DNA of 64,000 nucleotides from a bacterium (GCA_024231955.1 JAAEPZ010000012.1:186001-250000); one strand, 5' to 3'. Shown: positions 19,403-28,983, counted from the first letter of the stretch. Notes: a model not told the origin generated them from the letters alone. Translations and numbers: made by a program.

Positions 19403-19707
19403 CGACGACCCCTTCAGCTCAGTGTGCTTGCGCACGCTTCAGGCTATAAGAAGAGGCCCCGTCGGGTTCTCACCGCTGTCCCGACGAGGCCCCCGGTGAC
19501 TGCCGCACGCAGCCTCCATCAAGCAGAAAACCCGCTTGGAGAAGTGTGTCCCCGAGGGACCACTTCAGGTGGCGTAAACAGCTTGGGGGGAAACGGCATT
19601 TTTGTCCAGACATTTGAGACATGACAGGTTGCGAAGTCTGCTCTAAAGTGATGCAGACGGATGAAGCGGAAGAACCTATTCCACCCGCCAAAGGCGAGAG
19701 GTAGATT
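19403..19707. other. 305-base intergenic region with strong RNA secondary structure
   Basis: No protein gene is seen here. The minus strand can form three consecutive hairpins followed by a terminator-like stem, described separately as a candidate noncoding RNA. The right part should hold the promoter of the AsmA-like gene, but no clear -35/-10 pair was found. GAGAGG lies six bases before its GTG start. Confidence 0.6.
19448..19604 (-). ncRNA. candidate structured noncoding RNA ending in a terminator
   Basis: Read on the minus strand, GAAGTG-GTCCC pairs with GGGAC-A-CACTTC (11 bp, one bulge) around TCG. Next, CAAGC/GCTTG with flanking CTC/GAG forms a second stem, and CTGC/GCAG a third. The end is a 12-bp stem (GGCCTCGTCGGG with CCCGACGGGGCC, one G-T pair) followed by TCTTCTTATA. 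It lies upstream of deoC on the same strand, so it could be a leader with an attenuator or an independent small RNA. It matches no RNA family I can recognise. The 5' end is a guess. Confidence 0.4.
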
Positions 19708-22326
19708 GTGAAGAAGCGAACCAAACGGATCCTGATCGGCCTGACGATATTCATCCTGCTGATTGTCGTCGTATTGCCGTTAGCCATCGGCCTTTTCTTC
19801 CCCGAGGAGAAACTGCGCGCAATCGTGCTGCCCCGCGCCACCGAAGCCCTGGGACGGCAGGTGGACTGCTCCCGCATCGGACTCCACTTCGGACTGCATG
19901 GTTTCGAGCTCGAATTGACCGACCTCAGTCTGGGGGCCGACCCGGGCGAGTTCGGAATGAGGGAGATCAGTCTGCCCCGTCTGACGACCCGTCTGGCCTG
20001 GCGGCCGTTACTGCGGCGTGAGATCCAGATCGAGGCGCTCCATTTCGAGCAACCGCGAATCTTGCTGGCGTTGGCCCCCGCCGACACGACGGCGCGAGAT
20101 GTCGCCACAGGCGGCGAGGCGGCGTTGATGGCGATAGCCGCTCCCAATGTGACCTTGAGCAATGGAGTCGTGCAGGTAGTCGATCGGAAAGGGCTCAACC
20201 TGAAGGTGGGGATCGAACAGGGTCGATTCTCGACCGCGGTTGCCCCCACGGGTGCCATGGAGTTGACGGCCGAGCTCGAACTGAACATCGAGCAGTCGCT
20301 GCCCGATCTCATTTGCCGGATCGACGGGATCGACATTGAACTGGCCGGTGGTCTGGCGGACGAGATCATCACCATCACCAGCTTTGCGCTCCAGCTCGAT
20401 CCGTTGCTCCTGGCCGTTGAACAGGGTGGCGAGGTCTTCAATCTGGGTGGAGATGATCTGGGCATTGCCTGCTCCGGCCGCGCGCCACTGGCGGCCTTCG
20501 AGGCTACCCCCCCCGACCTCGATGCGATCACCTGCGCTCTGCAGCTGACCGGCCGCAACCTGAAGTTCACCCATCAGGGCTGCCCCGACAATGTGCTGGT
20601 GGAGGAGCTCACCTGCAACCTCGGCCTGCAACCGGGGCAGGGCGGCGAGGTGCGTGTCGGCAACATATTGATCAGACGCCCTGTAATCGACGTCACGCTG
20701 CCCGCCGCCGCCATGGACTCCACGGCCGGGGAGCCCCCCGCAGCCGCACCGATGGTCGCGCTGGCGCTCTCTGCGCCCGAGGTGGCCGTGCGCGAGGGGC
20801 GCTTGACGCTCAGGCAGGTTGACGGACCCACGGTGGTTGTCGAGTTGCCCGCTCTGGATCTCGGCAGCACGTTGAATACCGCCGGGGAGATCGGCTTCAC
20901 CGCAAAAGGGCGGGGGCTGCCGCTCAGCATCGAACAGGACAATCTCTGCGACGGAGATCTGAAGGCGTCGCTGGATCTGGCCGGGCAGTTGACCGGCGAA
21001 GCGGTGACGCTGACCACTTGCCGGTTGGACATCACCGACATGCGACTCGATGTCTGGCCGCCGACCGGCGGCGACAAGATGCACCTGGACTGGCCGCAGC
21101 TGAGTGTAGGCGTCAACGGCGTCGCGCCACTGGACGCCTTCGCCGGTGAGAAACCCGACCTGGGCGCCCTCAACTGCACCGTGGCGGTAACCGCCCGGGA
21201 TGCCGTACTGCAGAGCCCTCTGCTGCCCGAGCCGCTTGAGCTCACGGCCCTGCGCCTGCTGGCCAATCCCGGAATCGTCAAAATAGACACGCTGCGGATC
21301 GCCTCCACGAACTCGAGCGCCGCTCTCTCGGGCGAGATCTGGGATCTGCAAAAGAACCCGCGCATGAAACTGGCGCTGGTCAGTCCCCGCGTGGATCTCG
21401 CCGACTTCATCATGCCCCCGGCAGAGAGGCCCGTCGCCACGGGTACGGGTACGGGCGCTGCTCCGGAGAGCAAGCCGGTATTGCCGCCGCTGCTGCTGCC
21501 GGGGACGATGGAGGTCAGTATCGGCCACCTCCAACACGGGTTGATATCGGCCGACAATGTGCGGGGACAGGTGGCCGTGAGCCGGAGTGATGTCCGCTTC
21601 CGCAAACTGGAGGCCGATATGTACGACGGCTCGGTGACCGGTTCGCTGCGCCTCTCGCCGACGGCCGAGGGGGACGCCCGCTGCGTGGGCGACTTCCACG
21701 TGCTGGGAGTGCGCGCTCCCGCCTTTCTCGCGGCGTTCACACCGGTCAAGAGGGGGATCGACGGCACGCTGAACACCGATATCGATGTGGGTCTGATACT
21801 GTTGTCGGCCGAGCACGCCGCAGCGGCGCCCCGCCCGTTCAGGAATCTCGAGGTGGGTTCCCATGTCAACCTGGTGCAGGGGGCGCTGCTCGGATCAACC
21901 GCTTTGCACAGTCTCTGCGGGCTGGCGGGGTTGCCCCAGAAGGATCGCTACGGTCTCGATGATCTCAACCTGACGCTGATCGTGAAGAACGATCGCGTGA
22001 ACAGCAGAAATCTCACCTTCCCTCTGGAGGGGGGGCGAATCAAAGCGAGCGGTTCGACCGGGCTGGACGGCAGCCTGGACTACCGCGGTTCGTGGGAACT
22101 CGGGCCGCAGATAATGGAGCGCCTCGGCTCGGGTTCACCGCTCTACTGGTTGCGGGACGACAGCGGCAAGGTGGAGATCGACTTCATCGTCGGCGGCGAC
22201 CTCAAGAATCCGAACATCACCCTGGATCAATCCGCGCTGGAGGCCAAAGCCAAGGATGAACTGAAGGAGGAGGGGCAGAAGCTGCTCGACAAGGGGCTTG
22301 ATGCTCTCAAGAAGAGGTTCCGCTGA
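19708..22326 (+). CDS. AsmA-like envelope protein
   Basis: The 872-residue protein starts at GTG 19708. It has an N-terminal membrane anchor (RILIGLTIFILLIVVVLPLAIGLFF, about 8-32), followed by the AsmA-type opening (EEKLRAIVLPRATEALGRQVDCSRIGLHFGLHGFELELTDLSL). Long beta-strand repeats continue to about residue 830. The C-terminal part contains the AsmA signature region (LRLSPTAEGDARCVGDFHVLGV and KNDRVNSRNLTFPLEGGRIKASGSTGLDGSLDYRG) and ends in a charged helix (AKAKDELKEEGQKLLDKGLDALKKRF). AsmA-family proteins are thought to be bridge-like lipid carriers between inner and outer membrane. It is a single-gene unit here. Confidence 0.85.
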   Translation: MKKRTKRILIGLTIFILLIVVVLPLAIGLFFPEEKLRAIVLPRATEALGRQVDCSRIGLHFGLHGFELELTDLSLGADPGEFGMREISLPRLTTRLAWRPLLRREIQIEALHFEQPRILLALAPADTTARDVATGGEAALMAIAAPNVTLSNGVVQVVDRKGLNLKVGIEQGRFSTAVAPTGAMELTAELELNIEQSLPDLICRIDGIDIELAGGLADEIITITSFALQLDPLLLAVEQGGEVFNLGGDDLGIACSGRAPLAAFEATPPDLDAITCALQLTGRNLKFTHQGCPDNVLVEELTCNLGLQPGQGGEVRVGNILIRRPVIDVTLPAAAMDSTAGEPPAAAPMVALALSAPEVAVREGRLTLRQVDGPTVVVELPALDLGSTLNTAGEIGFTAKGRGLPLSIEQDNLCDGDLKASLDLAGQLTGEAVTLTTCRLDITDMRLDVWPPTGGDKMHLDWPQLSVGVNGVAPLDAFAGEKPDLGALNCTVAVTARDAVLQSPLLPEPLELTALRLLANPGIVKIDTLRIASTNSSAALSGEIWDLQKNPRMKLALVSPRVDLADFIMPPAERPVATGTGTGAAPESKPVLPPLLLPGTMEVSIGHLQHGLISADNVRGQVAVSRSDVRFRKLEADMYDGSVTGSLRLSPTAEGDARCVGDFHVLGVRAPAFLAAFTPVKRGIDGTLNTDIDVGLILLSAEHAAAAPRPFRNLEVGSHVNLVQGALLGSTALHSLCGLAGLPQKDRYGLDDLNLTLIVKNDRVNSRNLTFPLEGGRIKASGSTGLDGSLDYRGSWELGPQIMERLGSGSPLYWLRDDSGKVEIDFIVGGDLKNPNITLDQSALEAKAKDELKEEGQKLLDKGLDALKKRFR

Positions 22327-22385
22327 CCCGGCGACAGTCGGCCGTCTACCGCAGCGGATGAGCGGCTGGCCGCCCTCTTTATCAG

Positions 22386-22415
22386 AAAGCCCCGAGCTAC
22401 GGAGGTAACTCGGGG
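22386..22415 (-). terminator. rho-independent terminator
   Basis: The stem CCCCGAG/CTCGGGG has a 12-base loop and is followed on the minus strand by CTTTCT. It lies 38 bases beyond the stop of the minus-strand beta-helix gene and also separates it from the convergent AsmA-like gene. Confidence 0.75.
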
Positions 22416-22452
22416 CGAGAACTCGATCCGGTCCGACACCGACCATGTCCTG

Positions 22453-23796
22453 CTATTTGAGCAAGATCATCTTGCCCTCATCCTGCCAGTTGCCCACCTC
22501 AAGCCGATAAAAATAGATACCGGATGCGACGGGACGTCCCCTCTCATCCCGGCTGTTCCAGACGGCCTCATGACGGCCGGCGGAGCGGACATCATCGGCG
22601 ATCAGGGTTTTGACCAATCGTCCGGAGATGTCGTAGACCGCCAACCGCACGGGTCCTTGTGCGGCCAGAGCGAAAGCGATCGTGGTGTACGGATTGAAGG
22701 GGTTGGGGTAGTTGCGCAGCAGAGCATCCACTGAGGGAGTTTCCGCCATCTCCTCTTCCGGAATCGCGGTGGTGCAATCCCCCTCACCCAGGCAACCCAT
22801 CCGGGTGCGGGTATAATTACCGGTCGGCAGACAGGGGGAACCGGCCCGCAGATGATAATCGCCCCACTCGCTACCACAGAATTCGGGATCGACCGAGATG
22901 TTGCCGTGCCAGAGGGTTAGATCGGGGATAGTCCCGCTGTAGTTGCCTGCGGAATTGCCGAAGACATTGGAGCTGCTCAGGAGCGGATCCATTTCCCCCT
23001 CCAGCCAGAGCAGAGTGGGAAATTCGATCTCCTCAAACACCAGACCAAAGCCCTCATTAAAGGCGATTATCGACTGACGGATGCTGGGATAATGCATGAG
23101 ACATGTTTCTTCCCCGAATACGTACACGGCACTGCCGGTGACCCCGGGAGGAGCATGATTGCCGACGACAGTCACATGTGAGATCTTATTTCCGTTGACC
23201 CCCTGCCAAATGGCGATACCGGAACCCTGCCGAGCGGTGTTGCCGACCAGGATCAGATCCCGCCAGGTGCCCTGACCATCATCCGAATATACGCCCCCGC
23301 CAGAATATTCACAGGCGTTATCGCTGAAGATGATATCCTCCAGATCGGCAGAACCGGCATAGATACCACCGCCGAAAGATCCACCCTTGTTGTCTCTGAT
23401 TATCAGGTGGGCCAATGTCGCAAAACGATATACATGGATTCCGCACCCCTTGGTTACACCGGTTCCACCCTGAATCGTGAACCCCTCCACCCTGGTCTCC
23501 ATAGAGGAACCCAGAACGGAAATCACTCGGCCCTGACCCTGGGCATCAATGATCACACACTCGGGCAAGCCGGTCGCGCTACGCAGAGTCACACCTGCGG
23601 AGACCTCAAGATCGTGTTCATGGTAAGTACCCGCCGCAACAATGACGCTATCTCCCGATGCGGCCAGCGCCAGTCCCCCACCGATGCTCGCGGCATCGCC
23701 CGGTACCCGCCAGGTCGCGGCCTGGACGGAAAGGGCGACACTCAGGAGCACAAGCATGGACACCACTGCCGCACATCGTCGATTGAACCTGTTCAT
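22453..23796 (-). CDS. secreted right-handed beta-helix protein with type IX sorting domain
   Basis: The 447-residue protein starts at ATG 23796, overlapping the previous stop by four bases (ATGA). The signal peptide ends near VALSVQAA. A pectate-lyase-like right-handed beta-helix runs from about 25 to 330, opening with WRVPGDAASIGGGLALAASGDSVIVAAGTY and containing rungs such as GCGIHVYRFATL, GGGIYAGSADL and GGGVYSDDG. The last 85 residues are the FlgD-like sorting domain (NYPNPFNPYTTIAFAL, VYDISGRLVKTL, SGIYFYRLE, KMILLK). No lyase catalytic residues can be claimed. It is probably a surface or secreted adhesive or glycan-binding protein. It is coupled to the larger beta-helix protein upstream. 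Confidence 0.87.
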   Translation of the reverse strand: MNRFNRRCAAVVSMLVLLSVALSVQAATWRVPGDAASIGGGLALAASGDSVIVAAGTYHEHDLEVSAGVTLRSATGLPECVIIDAQGQGRVISVLGSSMETRVEGFTIQGGTGVTKGCGIHVYRFATLAHLIIRDNKGGSFGGGIYAGSADLEDIIFSDNACEYSGGGVYSDDGQGTWRDLILVGNTARQGSGIAIWQGVNGNKISHVTVVGNHAPPGVTGSAVYVFGEETCLMHYPSIRQSIIAFNEGFGLVFEEIEFPTLLWLEGEMDPLLSSSNVFGNSAGNYSGTIPDLTLWHGNISVDPEFCGSEWGDYHLRAGSPCLPTGNYTRTRMGCLGEGDCTTAIPEEEMAETPSVDALLRNYPNPFNPYTTIAFALAAQGPVRLAVYDISGRLVKTLIADDVRSAGRHEAVWNSRDERGRPVASGIYFYRLEVGNWQDEGKMILLK

Positions 23797-26700
23797 CGCT
23801 GACCTCCCTGCTCGCTGAAGCGGATACCGGCATCGGCATTGATATCCGGTACACCCTCTCTTGCCCCCGGTGGACAACCCTGGCCGAAATACCCGATCTG
23901 CAGGCCGCAATCGTTGTTGGCCGGCAAGCAGGGTGAGTCGGCGGCCAGTCTGTAGTCGCCGTTCCCCGGATCGCAGAAGTGCGGATCGGCCGCAAAGTTG
24001 CCGTTCTCGCCCAGCGGATCATCCGCATTCCACCAGATGAAGGGGTCCGTGTTGCCGTAGATATCCACACACTCATAATCGGGAGGAGCATTATATAATA
24101 AATAACAGAGAGCTCCACCGCTGGTGGCGGAATTGAAGGCGATCAGGGTCTGCGAGAACAACGTCCCCATATTACGATCACTGGCAATGGCACCTCCACT
24201 CCAGCCGGCGCTGTTGCCCACGATCGTGCACCGCGAAAAATGGGCGGCGCCCCCCTCCACCCAGATACCTCCGCCATAGCGGAAGCAATAATTGTCCGTT
24301 ACCAACAGACCATCGATATTGGGCGAGCAGCCATTGCAGGCCAGACCTCCCCCTTTACCCCCGAACTCCGGAGCCTGATTGCCCTTGAGCACGAGGTCGG
24401 TAATTGTGCACGGCGCCTCTTGGAGGTAGATGCCGCCACCATTGCCACCTGCGGCGATACACCCCTGGATCACCAGATCAGCCAGCGTCGGGGAGGCCCG
24501 ATAAATGGAGATGCCGCCGCCGGAGGCGTTCTGGGGCAAGTTAGCCTCAGCCCGACCGTCACGGATCGTAAAGCCGCTGACCAGCGCCGCAGCGGATTCC
24601 GAATCCTGGAACAGGAATCCCCGCTCGACACCCTCGCAATCGATGATAGTGTTCGCGGACCCGGCTTCGGAGATCAGAATGATGTCCTTACCCTGGAAGC
24701 CGAGATTCCTGTTCTCCGGCCCGCTGTAGATCCCCGGAGCCACGAAGACGGTATCGCCCGTTTCGGCAAAGTCAAGGGCGGCGCCGATGGAGGCAAAGTC
24801 CACCGGTACGCGGATCAACGTCTGCATGTAGGCCAGAAAATCCTGGGCGGAAAGGTCGCCGGTCAGAGGTGCGATAATCCTCTCCGACGGCGCAAAGTGG
24901 TAGTTGTCGAGGTTGGGCAGCAAAGTGCCGGCCCAACCCTCCGCAGCGATGAATTCATAGCTGCCGTCCGCGCCGGTTTCGACCGGATAGTATAATCCAG
25001 ACACGGTCACTCCCGGCAGTGGCGAGCCCTCGCTATCCGAAATGGTACCTGCGATGGTGAACTCGGCCAGATCACAAACAGGTTCATGGGCCCCCATGAG
25101 CAGGCCGCAGGCATTATTGGCGGGTGCGCAAGGGGAGTTCACACTGATCGTCGGCGGCGATTCGGGACCACCCGTCTGACAGAACAGGGGATTGGTCATG
25201 ATATTGCCATCGCTGCCGGTCGGGTCCGCAACCCCACCACCGTAATCGCCACTGGAGTTGCCGTAGACATTCGAGCAATCGCTGATCAGTGTGCCGCCGG
25301 CCCAGACCACGATGCCCCAGGTCCGGTTGAAGGCGGTGATCACCTGAGACAGATTCGCAACACTATCGGAACGGATTTCGATGGCATAACCGCCGCAATC
25401 CGTCAGGGTGCTGCGGGTCATGGTTACTGCGGCGCCGCTATCACACAGGATTCCGCCAAAACTGTTGTCCACCATCGTGACATGATCCAGGTTAAGCGTC
25501 GCATCGCTTCCCCTGGCGTAAATAACGGTACCCACATTCGCGTGAAAGTAACCTCCGTTGAGGGTAAGCTCCCCATCAGAGCAGAAGACAACGCCACTGC
25601 TGGTGATGTTGCCGATGAAAGTGCAATCCTCGAGGAGAGGATTGGATCCGTTGCTGAAACTCAGAACACAACTCGAATGATTGTCGCTGAAATCCATGCG
25701 CGCCAGATGGGGAGAGGATGATTCAAACTTCACGGCGGCACTCTTGTTGCCGGTGAAGATCATATCTTCGAGGATCGGATCACCATCCTGACATCGTACT
25801 CCATAACCTTCATTATCGTTCAATTTCAGGAAGCGCAGAGTTGGCGCCGCGCCATCGCAGTCAATGGCCGCCGACCCGGCGCCCGTAATCGTAAAGCCCT
25901 GGATCAGCGTGGCGTTGGTCTCCCCCTCATGCAGGTGAATGCCGTTCTCCGCACCGGCGCAATCGATCACCGTGGCGTCCGCCCCACCGGTGCCGACGAG
26001 AGTCAGATCCATACCGTGGAGATCCAGGTTGACGTTGCGGGGACCGGAGTAGGTTCCGGGCAATACACGAATCGTATCGCCGGGAGTCGCCACGTCGATG
26101 GCGTCCTGGATTCCAGCGAACCAGGTCGGTATCTCCAGGATGTAGCTGCAACCCACCTCCCGCGCGGTCACCCCGATCACCACTCCACATAGATTATTCG
26201 CGGGCAACAGAGGGGAGTAGGCACTGACCAGATTCCTGCTCCCTAGCGGCTCGCAGAAGAGGGGATCACCGGAAAGGTTGCCGTCCAAACCGGTTTGATC
26301 GCCGATATCGCCACCGTAGTTGCCGCTTCCGTTGTCCCAGATGTTGTTGCAGGTCAACTCCAGTTGATCGCTTCCCGCAGTGTGGATACCCCCACCCGCG
26401 AGATTGTAGGCCACGAAGCTGTTGCTCATTTGGACCGGGACCGTGTTGTCGCTCAGGTAAAGACCGGCGCCGTCACCCGACTCGCAGTAGTTATCCCAGA
26501 TATTCAACCGGGTCAGATTCGCCAGGGCCGACATCTCCCGGAAGCACAGCCCGCCGCCATAGCCATGTAGAGTGGAATTCCCCACAATATCCAACCGGGT
26601 CAGGCTCAGCGGCGCCGCTGCCTGCCGGCAGTTCAGGCCGCCACCGGATCCGAAAATGGACCAGGACTCATTGCCCTCGAGGCGACCCTCGCTCCAGTCG

Positions 26701-27437
26701 ACGGAGCCGTTATCGATATCCAGGCCGCCGCCTTGACCGGCATGGTTGAACAGGATTTCGACATTCTCCAGAATGGGGCGGGCGCCATTTTCGATGCACA
26801 AACCGCCACCGCGGGAGTTCAACTCCCCCTCGGCGATATTGCCGGTGATCACGACATTCCGCAACAGGGGCGTCGCGCCGGCAGTGCAGTAGAGTCCGCC
26901 ACCGCAATAGGTAGTGCCGTTCAGGCCGTCCGCGATGTTCTCCGCAATAATGATGTTCTCAAGCAGGGGGGAGCCGCCGAGACAGGCGAATCCGCCGCCT
27001 CGCTCGGCTCGGCAGGATTCGATGTTCAGATCGCGCAGAGTGGGAGAGCTGTTCTCGCACAAAATGCCGCCGCCGTATTCCCCATCAGGTTCGCGGGCGT
27101 TGATGATCGTGAAGCCCTCGACCACCGCTGAACGGCTCTCACCGCTTTTAAATATGAAACCCCTGCCGGTGTTCGCGCAGTCGATTGTCGTCTCACCGGT
27201 ACCAGCTCCCGTAATGACGAGCTCCTTGCCCTGGAGGTCGAGATCGCGGTTATAGGTGCCTGTGTATATCCCTGGCCCAACCTGAACAGTATCGCCACCG
27301 TCGGCCATGAAGATGGCAACCTGGATGGTGGAGTAGTCGTCGGGGACAACAATGGTTTCGCCGCAGACGGGTAACGCAACTCCCAATCCCGCGACTCCAA
27401 CAAGAATCATCTGCAAAACCTTAGCGAATTTCCTCAT
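23793..27437 (-). CDS. large secreted protein with three beta-helix modules, no sorting domain
   Basis: The 1214-residue protein starts at ATG 27437, five bases after AGGTG. The signal peptide is VLQMILVGVAGLGVALPVCG. Three modules each begin with an IxVPxDxxxIxxAxxxAxxGDTVxVxPGxYxG segment and continue as beta-helix rungs rich in GGGL/GGGI. Between the second and third lies a carboxypeptidase-regulatory-like fold (FTIAGTISDSEGSPLPGVTVSG). There is no C-terminal FlgD-like domain; the end is polar (AGIRFSEQGGQR). The next gene overlaps by four bases and does carry the sorting domain, so the two may act as a pair or be one original gene that was split. Confidence 0.85.
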   Translation of the reverse strand: MRKFAKVLQMILVGVAGLGVALPVCGETIVVPDDYSTIQVAIFMADGGDTVQVGPGIYTGTYNRDLDLQGKELVITGAGTGETTIDCANTGRGFIFKSGESRSAVVEGFTIINAREPDGEYGGGILCENSSPTLRDLNIESCRAERGGGFACLGGSPLLENIIIAENIADGLNGTTYCGGGLYCTAGATPLLRNVVITGNIAEGELNSRGGGLCIENGARPILENVEILFNHAGQGGGLDIDNGSVDWSEGRLEGNESWSIFGSGGGLNCRQAAAPLSLTRLDIVGNSTLHGYGGGLCFREMSALANLTRLNIWDNYCESGDGAGLYLSDNTVPVQMSNSFVAYNLAGGGIHTAGSDQLELTCNNIWDNGSGNYGGDIGDQTGLDGNLSGDPLFCEPLGSRNLVSAYSPLLPANNLCGVVIGVTAREVGCSYILEIPTWFAGIQDAIDVATPGDTIRVLPGTYSGPRNVNLDLHGMDLTLVGTGGADATVIDCAGAENGIHLHEGETNATLIQGFTITGAGSAAIDCDGAAPTLRFLKLNDNEGYGVRCQDGDPILEDMIFTGNKSAAVKFESSSPHLARMDFSDNHSSCVLSFSNGSNPLLEDCTFIGNITSSGVVFCSDGELTLNGGYFHANVGTVIYARGSDATLNLDHVTMVDNSFGGILCDSGAAVTMTRSTLTDCGGYAIEIRSDSVANLSQVITAFNRTWGIVVWAGGTLISDCSNVYGNSSGDYGGGVADPTGSDGNIMTNPLFCQTGGPESPPTISVNSPCAPANNACGLLMGAHEPVCDLAEFTIAGTISDSEGSPLPGVTVSGLYYPVETGADGSYEFIAAEGWAGTLLPNLDNYHFAPSERIIAPLTGDLSAQDFLAYMQTLIRVPVDFASIGAALDFAETGDTVFVAPGIYSGPENRNLGFQGKDIILISEAGSANTIIDCEGVERGFLFQDSESAAALVSGFTIRDGRAEANLPQNASGGGISIYRASPTLADLVIQGCIAAGGNGGGIYLQEAPCTITDLVLKGNQAPEFGGKGGGLACNGCSPNIDGLLVTDNYCFRYGGGIWVEGGAAHFSRCTIVGNSAGWSGGAIASDRNMGTLFSQTLIAFNSATSGGALCYLLYNAPPDYECVDIYGNTDPFIWWNADDPLGENGNFAADPHFCDPGNGDYRLAADSPCLPANNDCGLQIGYFGQGCPPGAREGVPDINADAGIRFSEQGGQR

Positions 27438-27462
27438 CAAGCACCTGCCCATCCATCTGAAT

Positions 27463-27478
27463 GTTATTGATCAATAAC
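27463..27478. promoter_or_regulatory. perfect 16-base palindrome upstream of the beta-helix operon
   Basis: GTTATTGATCAATAAC is its own reverse complement and lies 25 bases upstream of the operon start codon. It could be a dimeric-regulator operator or a short mRNA hairpin beside the ribosome site. The half-sites are adjacent, unlike the spaced TTGAT-N4-ATCAA of FNR. Confidence 0.45.
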
Positions 27479-27689
27479 GTCGGATTTACAATTCAAGAAT
27501 GTCGCTCCCTCTATTATCGCAGGTCAGAGTATCACCACGCAATAAAATTAAGGAATACACCACGCGACCATAGTGGAACATAATAATGTCACACGCCGGA
27601 TTCATCAAAACAGTGCTGCTGCACATTATCAGAATGGAGGTCCGACATCAATCTCAGTTGAGAGGTCCCAACCGACATGATCATACATA

Positions 27690-27730
27690 ATAAGGTAAAA
27701 CGACCCCGCCGGAATCGGCAGAGTCGTTTT
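27690..27730 (-). terminator. rho-independent terminator (possibly bidirectional)
   Basis: AAAACGAC and GTCGTTTT (27697-27704 with 27723-27730) enclose a CCGCC/GGC-containing inner stem. Read on the minus strand the stem ends in GTCGTTTTACC, 19 bases past the helicase stop. Confidence 0.75.
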
Positions 27731-27748
27731 GTCGATTGAAGTATTCAT

Positions 27749-28963
27749 CTAGCGGCGACGGCCCAGCCCGGGGCGGGTCGGGCGACGCGGACGCCGCGAC
27801 GGCCCCTCGCTCTGCACGCGCGCGCCCGGATCCCACGGAGGCGGGGCGTGCTCGAAATCGGGGATCCGTTTGTACTCCAATTGCGCACCGAGTATACGTT
27901 CGATATCCGTCACCTTCAGCAGGTCTTCGTGGGTAACGAAGGTGAACGCGTCGCCGGTGTTGGCGGCGCGGCCGGTGCGGCCTATTCTGTGGATGTAATC
28001 ATCCACCGTCGCCGGCATATCGTAGTTGATCACGTGCGAAACGCCGGAGATATCCAACCCCCGCGCCGCGATATCTGTGGCCACCAGTATCTTGACCCGC
28101 CCCTCGCGGAACGACTTCAGCGCCGCCTGCCTCTTCTTCTGCAGCATGTCCCCCTGGATGGCGGCCGAGGTGAGCCCGGCGGTCTCCAGTGCGCGGCTGA
28201 TGAACCGCACGCCGTCGCGGGTCTGCGAAAAGATCAGCGCCGACTCGACGGTCCTGTCCTCCAGGATCTTGAGCAGCAGGTCGGTCTTGTGGGTCGGCGC
28301 CACGGCGTACAACGCGTGGGACACGGTCTGCACCGGGGCCTGTCTCCCGATCTCGATGGTCACGGGATCCACCAGAATATCATTCGCCAGTCGCCGGATG
28401 TCCCAGGGCATCGTGGCCGAGAAGAGCAGGCTCTGACGCTTGCGGGGCAGTTCGCGCATGATGCGCCGGATATCCGGCAGGAACCCCATGTCGAACATGC
28501 GGTCCGCTTCATCCAGGATCAGCGTATCGACGCCGGAGAGATCTATGTTCCGTCGCGACATGTGGTCGAGCAAACGCCCCGGACAGGCGATCACGACCTC
28601 ATATCCGTCGTGCAGGCGCTTCGTCTGCTCCCGGTAGGGCACGCCGCCGTAGACGGTGGTGCTTCGCACGTGAGTGTACCGCCCCATCTCGACGATGTTG
28701 TCGTACAACTGCTCGGCCAGCTCCCGGGTCGGCGCCAGAATCAGGGTGCGGGTATAACCCAGTTTGCCCGAGAGGAGTCGCTGCAGGATGGGCAGGCCGA
28801 AGGCCGCCGTCTTGCCGGTGCCGGTTTGCGCCAGACCGATGAGATCGCGCCCCTTGAGAATCGGGGGGATCGCCTCTTTCTGTATTGGCGTGGGTATCCT
28901 GTAATCGAGTTCGGAGATTGCGCGGAATAATCTGTCGTCAAAATTGAATGTCCTGAAATCCAC
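27749..28963 (-). CDS. DEAD-box RNA helicase (RhlE-like)
   Basis: The 404-residue ATP-dependent RNA helicase has all standard motifs: Q motif (FNFDDRLFRAI, TPIQ), Walker A AQTGTGKT (45-52), PTRELAEQ, CPGRLLDH, LDEADRMFDMGF, FSATMP, a C-terminal domain with ATDIAARGLDI, and HRIGRTGR. The tail is short and basic (SRRPRRPTRPGLGRRR), as in RhlE-type proteins, and has no DbpA RNA-binding domain. It probably unwinds structured RNA in ribosome assembly or cold adaptation. The start is GTG 28963 after GAAGG. Two tight hairpins in its leader may regulate it. Confidence 0.94.
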   Translation of the reverse strand: MDFRTFNFDDRLFRAISELDYRIPTPIQKEAIPPILKGRDLIGLAQTGTGKTAAFGLPILQRLLSGKLGYTRTLILAPTRELAEQLYDNIVEMGRYTHVRSTTVYGGVPYREQTKRLHDGYEVVIACPGRLLDHMSRRNIDLSGVDTLILDEADRMFDMGFLPDIRRIMRELPRKRQSLLFSATMPWDIRRLANDILVDPVTIEIGRQAPVQTVSHALYAVAPTHKTDLLLKILEDRTVESALIFSQTRDGVRFISRALETAGLTSAAIQGDMLQKKRQAALKSFREGRVKILVATDIAARGLDISGVSHVINYDMPATVDDYIHRIGRTGRAANTGDAFTFVTHEDLLKVTDIERILGAQLEYKRIPDFEHAPPPWDPGARVQSEGPSRRPRRPTRPGLGRRR

Positions 28964-28983
28964 TATGACCTTCTAGGCTGAAC

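Larger units (their letters stand above)
27438..27748. other. AT-rich intergenic region upstream of the beta-helix operon
   Basis: This 311-base gap is much richer in A and T than its surroundings. It holds a 16-base perfect palindrome near the start of the beta-helix operon and the terminator of the helicase gene at the other end. Beyond these, no protein gene is seen. Confidence 0.6.

Noticed and set aside
20008..21864. A 618-residue minus-strand frame antisense to the AsmA-like gene
   Set aside because: The AsmA-like protein has a membrane anchor and family motifs. The reverse frame is glutamine- and histidine-rich with no domain.
27463..27478. The palindrome as an FNR or Crp site
   Set aside because: The half-sites touch, without the four- to six-base spacer those regulators need.
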